From assembly GCA_022600315.1 (NCBI GenBank), contig JAHZKQ010000213.1, forward strand, positions 1 to 6,997: a DNA stretch of 6,997 nucleotides, in the 5' to 3' direction. The notes under the pieces are model-generated. The model worked only from the letters and a program-made list of their open reading frames with translations. It searched no databases and had not been told where the DNA came from. This document shows positions 4,757-6,997 of the stretch, piece after piece. This DNA is from Gammaproteobacteria bacterium (GTDB taxonomy: Bacteria > Pseudomonadota > Gammaproteobacteria > Coxiellales > Coxiellaceae). Position 1 is the stretch's first letter; each line of letters starts with the position of its first letter. A program made the translations under genes and the position numbers.

Positions 4757-6997
4757 ATGCGCAAACAATTAGAAAAAGCTCTACAAAAAAAAATCATGAT
4801 CCTCGATGGCGGCATGGGTACACTGATACAAGCCTATGAGCTGAAGGAAAAAGACTTCCGCGCAGAGCAGTTCAAAAATCATGATCACCCTCTATGTGGC
4901 AACAACGATTTATTATCAATCACGCAGCCCGATATTATTCGTGCGATTCACTGTGCATATCTCGATGCCGGTGCTGACTTTATCGAAACCAATACGTTTA
5001 ATGCTAACCCTATTTCGCAGTTAGATTATCAATTACAAGATCATGCCTATGAGCTGAATGTGGCCAGTGCAAAAATCGCAAGATCTGCTGCTGATGAATT
5101 TACCAAAAAAACGGGGCAAAAACGCTTTGTTGTGGGAACAATTGGACCCACCAATAGAACAGCTACTATTTCACCCGACGTCAATGATCCAGGCTGCCGC
5201 AATGTTACCTTTGATGAGCTGGTTGATGCTTACACCCTTTGTATTAAGGGTTTAATTGATGGTGGTGCCGACATCCTAATGGTTGAAACTATTTTTGATA
5301 CATTAAATGCCAAAGCCGCCCTCTATGCAATTCAACAGTACTTCGACGAAAACAATGTAAAAATACCGGTCATGATTTCCGGTACGATTACTGATGCCAG
5401 TGGTCGCACACTTTCAGGCCAAACCATTAGTGCGTTTTGGAATTCAGTTAAACACATCAAACCGCTAACAATCGGCATTAATTGTGCATTGGGCGCAGAA
5501 GATATGCGCCCCTATATTCAAGAACTGTCAGAAATTGCTGACACCTATATATGCGCCTATCCCAATGCGGGACAACCGAATGAGTTCGGTGAATACGATC
5601 AATCACCAGAATATATGGCTGAACTGATCAAAGACTTTGCAGCGAGTGGATTTGTAAATATTGTTGGTGGCTGTTGTGGCACCACGCCTGAGCACATTAA
5701 AACCATTAAAGCAGCTGTGGATAAAATCACTCCTAGAAAGATTCCCACAATAGAGCCCTTATGTCGACTCAGCGGTTTAGAAACCCTGGAGATACGCGAA
5801 GACACCAATTTTATTAATGTCGGCGAGCGCACCAATGTTTCTGGTTCAGCTCGCTTTGCCAAGCTCATCCGCAATAATGAATTTGAAACCGCGCTTGATG
5901 TAGCATTGCAGCAAGTGGAAAACGGCGCACAAATAATCGACATCAATGTCGATGATGCCATGCTTGATGGCGAACATGTGATGCGCCAATTTTTAAATAT
6001 GGTCGCCAGCGAGCCTAATATCAGCCGTGTTCCTATTATGATTGACTCATCAAAATGGAGCATTATAGAAACAGGCTTAAAATGCGTACAAGGCAAGTGT
6101 GTTGTTAATTCCATCAGCCTTAAAGAAGGCGAAGACGAATTTATTAAATACGCGAGAGAATGCTTGCGCTATGGTGCCGCCGTTGTAGTGATGGCATTTG
6201 ATGAAACCGGACAAGCTGATACCAAAGCACGCAAAATTGAAATCTGTTCTCGCGCCTATAAAATCCTGATCGACCTTGGTTTCGCTGCGCACGACATCAT
6301 TTTTGACCCCAACATTTTTGCCGTAGCTACCGGCATTGAAGAACATAACCCTTACGCCAAAGACTTTATTGAAGCAACCGCTGAAATCAAAAAACAATGC
6401 CCTGGCGCCCTTATTAGTGGCGGCGTCAGTAATGTATCTTTTTCATTCCGCGGTAATAATCCTGTGCGGGAAGCAATGCATGCTGTGTTTTTATACTATG
6501 CGATTAAAGCTGGTATGGATATGGGAATTGTTAATGCAGGACAACTGCAGATTTATGAAGAAATCCCACAAGAACTGCGCGACTGTGTCGAAGATGTGGT
6601 ATTGAACCGCAATGCAGAAGCTACTGATAAGCTATTAGAAATTGCAGAAAACTATAAGGGTGAAGGCAAGAAGCGCGAAAAAGATTTGCGCTGGCGAGAA
6701 AATGATGTCGGCAAGCGACTCACACACTCGCTGGTTAACGGCATCACTGAATACATTGAAACAGATACTGAAGAGGCGCGTCAAAATTTTGACAAAGCAC
6801 TTGAAGTCATCGAAGGCCCGCTCATGGATGGCATGAATGTTGTTGGTGACTTATTCGGTGATGGCAAAATGTTTTTGCCTCAGGTGGTTAAAAGCGCACG
6901 CGTCATGAAAAAAGCAGTTGCTTATTTAATGCCTTTTATTGAACAAGAAAAAGCATCAAAATCAGAAATTGCAGAAAGTTTTAAAGGCACCGTCCTA
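4757..6997 (+). CDS. metH: Cobalamin-dependent methionine synthase MetH, 3' end outside the window
   Basis: This cytoplasmic enzyme transfers the methyl group of 5-methyl-tetrahydrofolate via cobalamin to homocysteine, forming methionine and tetrahydrofolate. The 747 visible codons are open to the last base with no frameshift. The homocysteine domain (about 1-320) has LDGGMGT near the N-terminus and the three zinc-binding cysteines Cys243, Cys306 and Cys307 (E. coli 247, 310, 311). The folate-binding domain (about 350-610) has [14 protein letters not shown] near 354-367, [14 protein letters not shown] near 391-404, PIMIDSSKW near 426-434, [15 protein letters not shown] near 516-530 and [14 protein letters not shown] near 554-567. 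The cobalamin cap domain (about 640-735) has [20 protein letters not shown] near 687-706. The window stops about nine residues before the expected cobalamin-ligating His of the DxHxxG motif, so the Rossmann-like cobalamin domain and the SAM-dependent reactivation domain are missing here. E. coli MetH has 1227 residues, so about 480 codons should follow. Confidence 0.97.
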   Translation, partial: MRKQLEKALQKKIMILDGGMGTLIQAYELKEKDFRAEQFKNHDHPLCGNNDLLSITQPDIIRAIHCAYLDAGADFIETNTFNANPISQLDYQLQDHAYELNVASAKIARSAADEFTKKTGQKRFVVGTIGPTNRTATISPDVNDPGCRNVTFDELVDAYTLCIKGLIDGGADILMVETIFDTLNAKAALYAIQQYFDENNVKIPVMISGTITDASGRTLSGQTISAFWNSVKHIKPLTIGINCALGAEDMRPYIQELSEIADTYICAYPNAGQPNEFGEYDQSPEYMAELIKDFAASGFVNIVGGCCGTTPEHIKTIKAAVDKITPRKIPTIEPLCRLSGLETLEIREDTNFINVGERTNVSGSARFAKLIRNNEFETALDVALQQVENGAQIIDINVDDAMLDGEHVMRQFLNMVASEPNISRVPIMIDSSKWSIIETGLKCVQGKCVVNSISLKEGEDEFIKYARECLRYGAAVVVMAFDETGQADTKARKIEICSRAYKILIDLGFAAHDIIFDPNIFAVATGIEEHNPYAKDFIEATAEIKKQCPGALISGGVSNVSFSFRGNNPVREAMHAVFLYYAIKAGMDMGIVNAGQLQIYEEIPQELRDCVEDVVLNRNAEATDKLLEIAENYKGEGKKREKDLRWRENDVGKRLTHSLVNGITEYIETDTEEARQNFDKALEVIEGPLMDGMNVVGDLFGDGKMFLPQVVKSARVMKKAVAYLMPFIEQEKASKSEIAESFKGTVL

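Noticed and set aside
5599..6397. Two minus-strand open frames (5599-6114 and 6077-6397) opposite metH
   Set aside because: They lie antisense to the conserved homocysteine and folate domains of metH. Their translations show no family signature; they are shadows of metH codon use.

Overview
The window looks like a piece of a fairly AT-rich chromosome, most probably from a gammaproteobacterium. The capsule-type kinase, the outer-membrane exporter and MetH all match E. coli-type homologues over their full visible length from memory. I cannot name a genus from sequence alone. No mobile element, CRISPR array, tRNA or rRNA was seen, and coding density is high.

The left part (about 1-3212, minus strand) is the start of a surface-polysaccharide locus. 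Reading in the direction of transcription, it holds a Wza-like outer-membrane export lipoprotein (GTG start, single SLBB domain). A Wzc-like polysaccharide co-polymerase and tyrosine autokinase follows 17 bases later. Twenty-seven bases further on, a strong ribosome binding site is followed by the first eight codons of another gene cut by the window edge. Those codons resemble the start of UDP-GlcNAc 4,6-dehydratase/epimerase proteins. No Wzb-type phosphatase lies between the exporter and the kinase.

The middle part (3281-4676, minus strand) is a two-gene unit: metF (methylenetetrahydrofolate reductase) and a small polytopic membrane protein of the DUF6580 type. The two overlap by 14 bases, so they are probably translationally coupled. 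The right part (4757 to the window end, plus strand) is metH, cobalamin-dependent methionine synthase. It is transcribed away from metF across an 80-base shared control region. Only the homocysteine, folate and cobalamin-cap domains are present; the window stops just before the cobalamin-binding His motif would be expected.

MetF makes the 5-methyl-tetrahydrofolate that MetH uses to remethylate homocysteine, so the right half is a methyl-cycle module. The membrane protein tied to it has no established role and is the most interesting unknown here. The polysaccharide genes run in the same direction as metF, with only 68 bases between the two units and no clear terminator on that strand, so read-through is possible.
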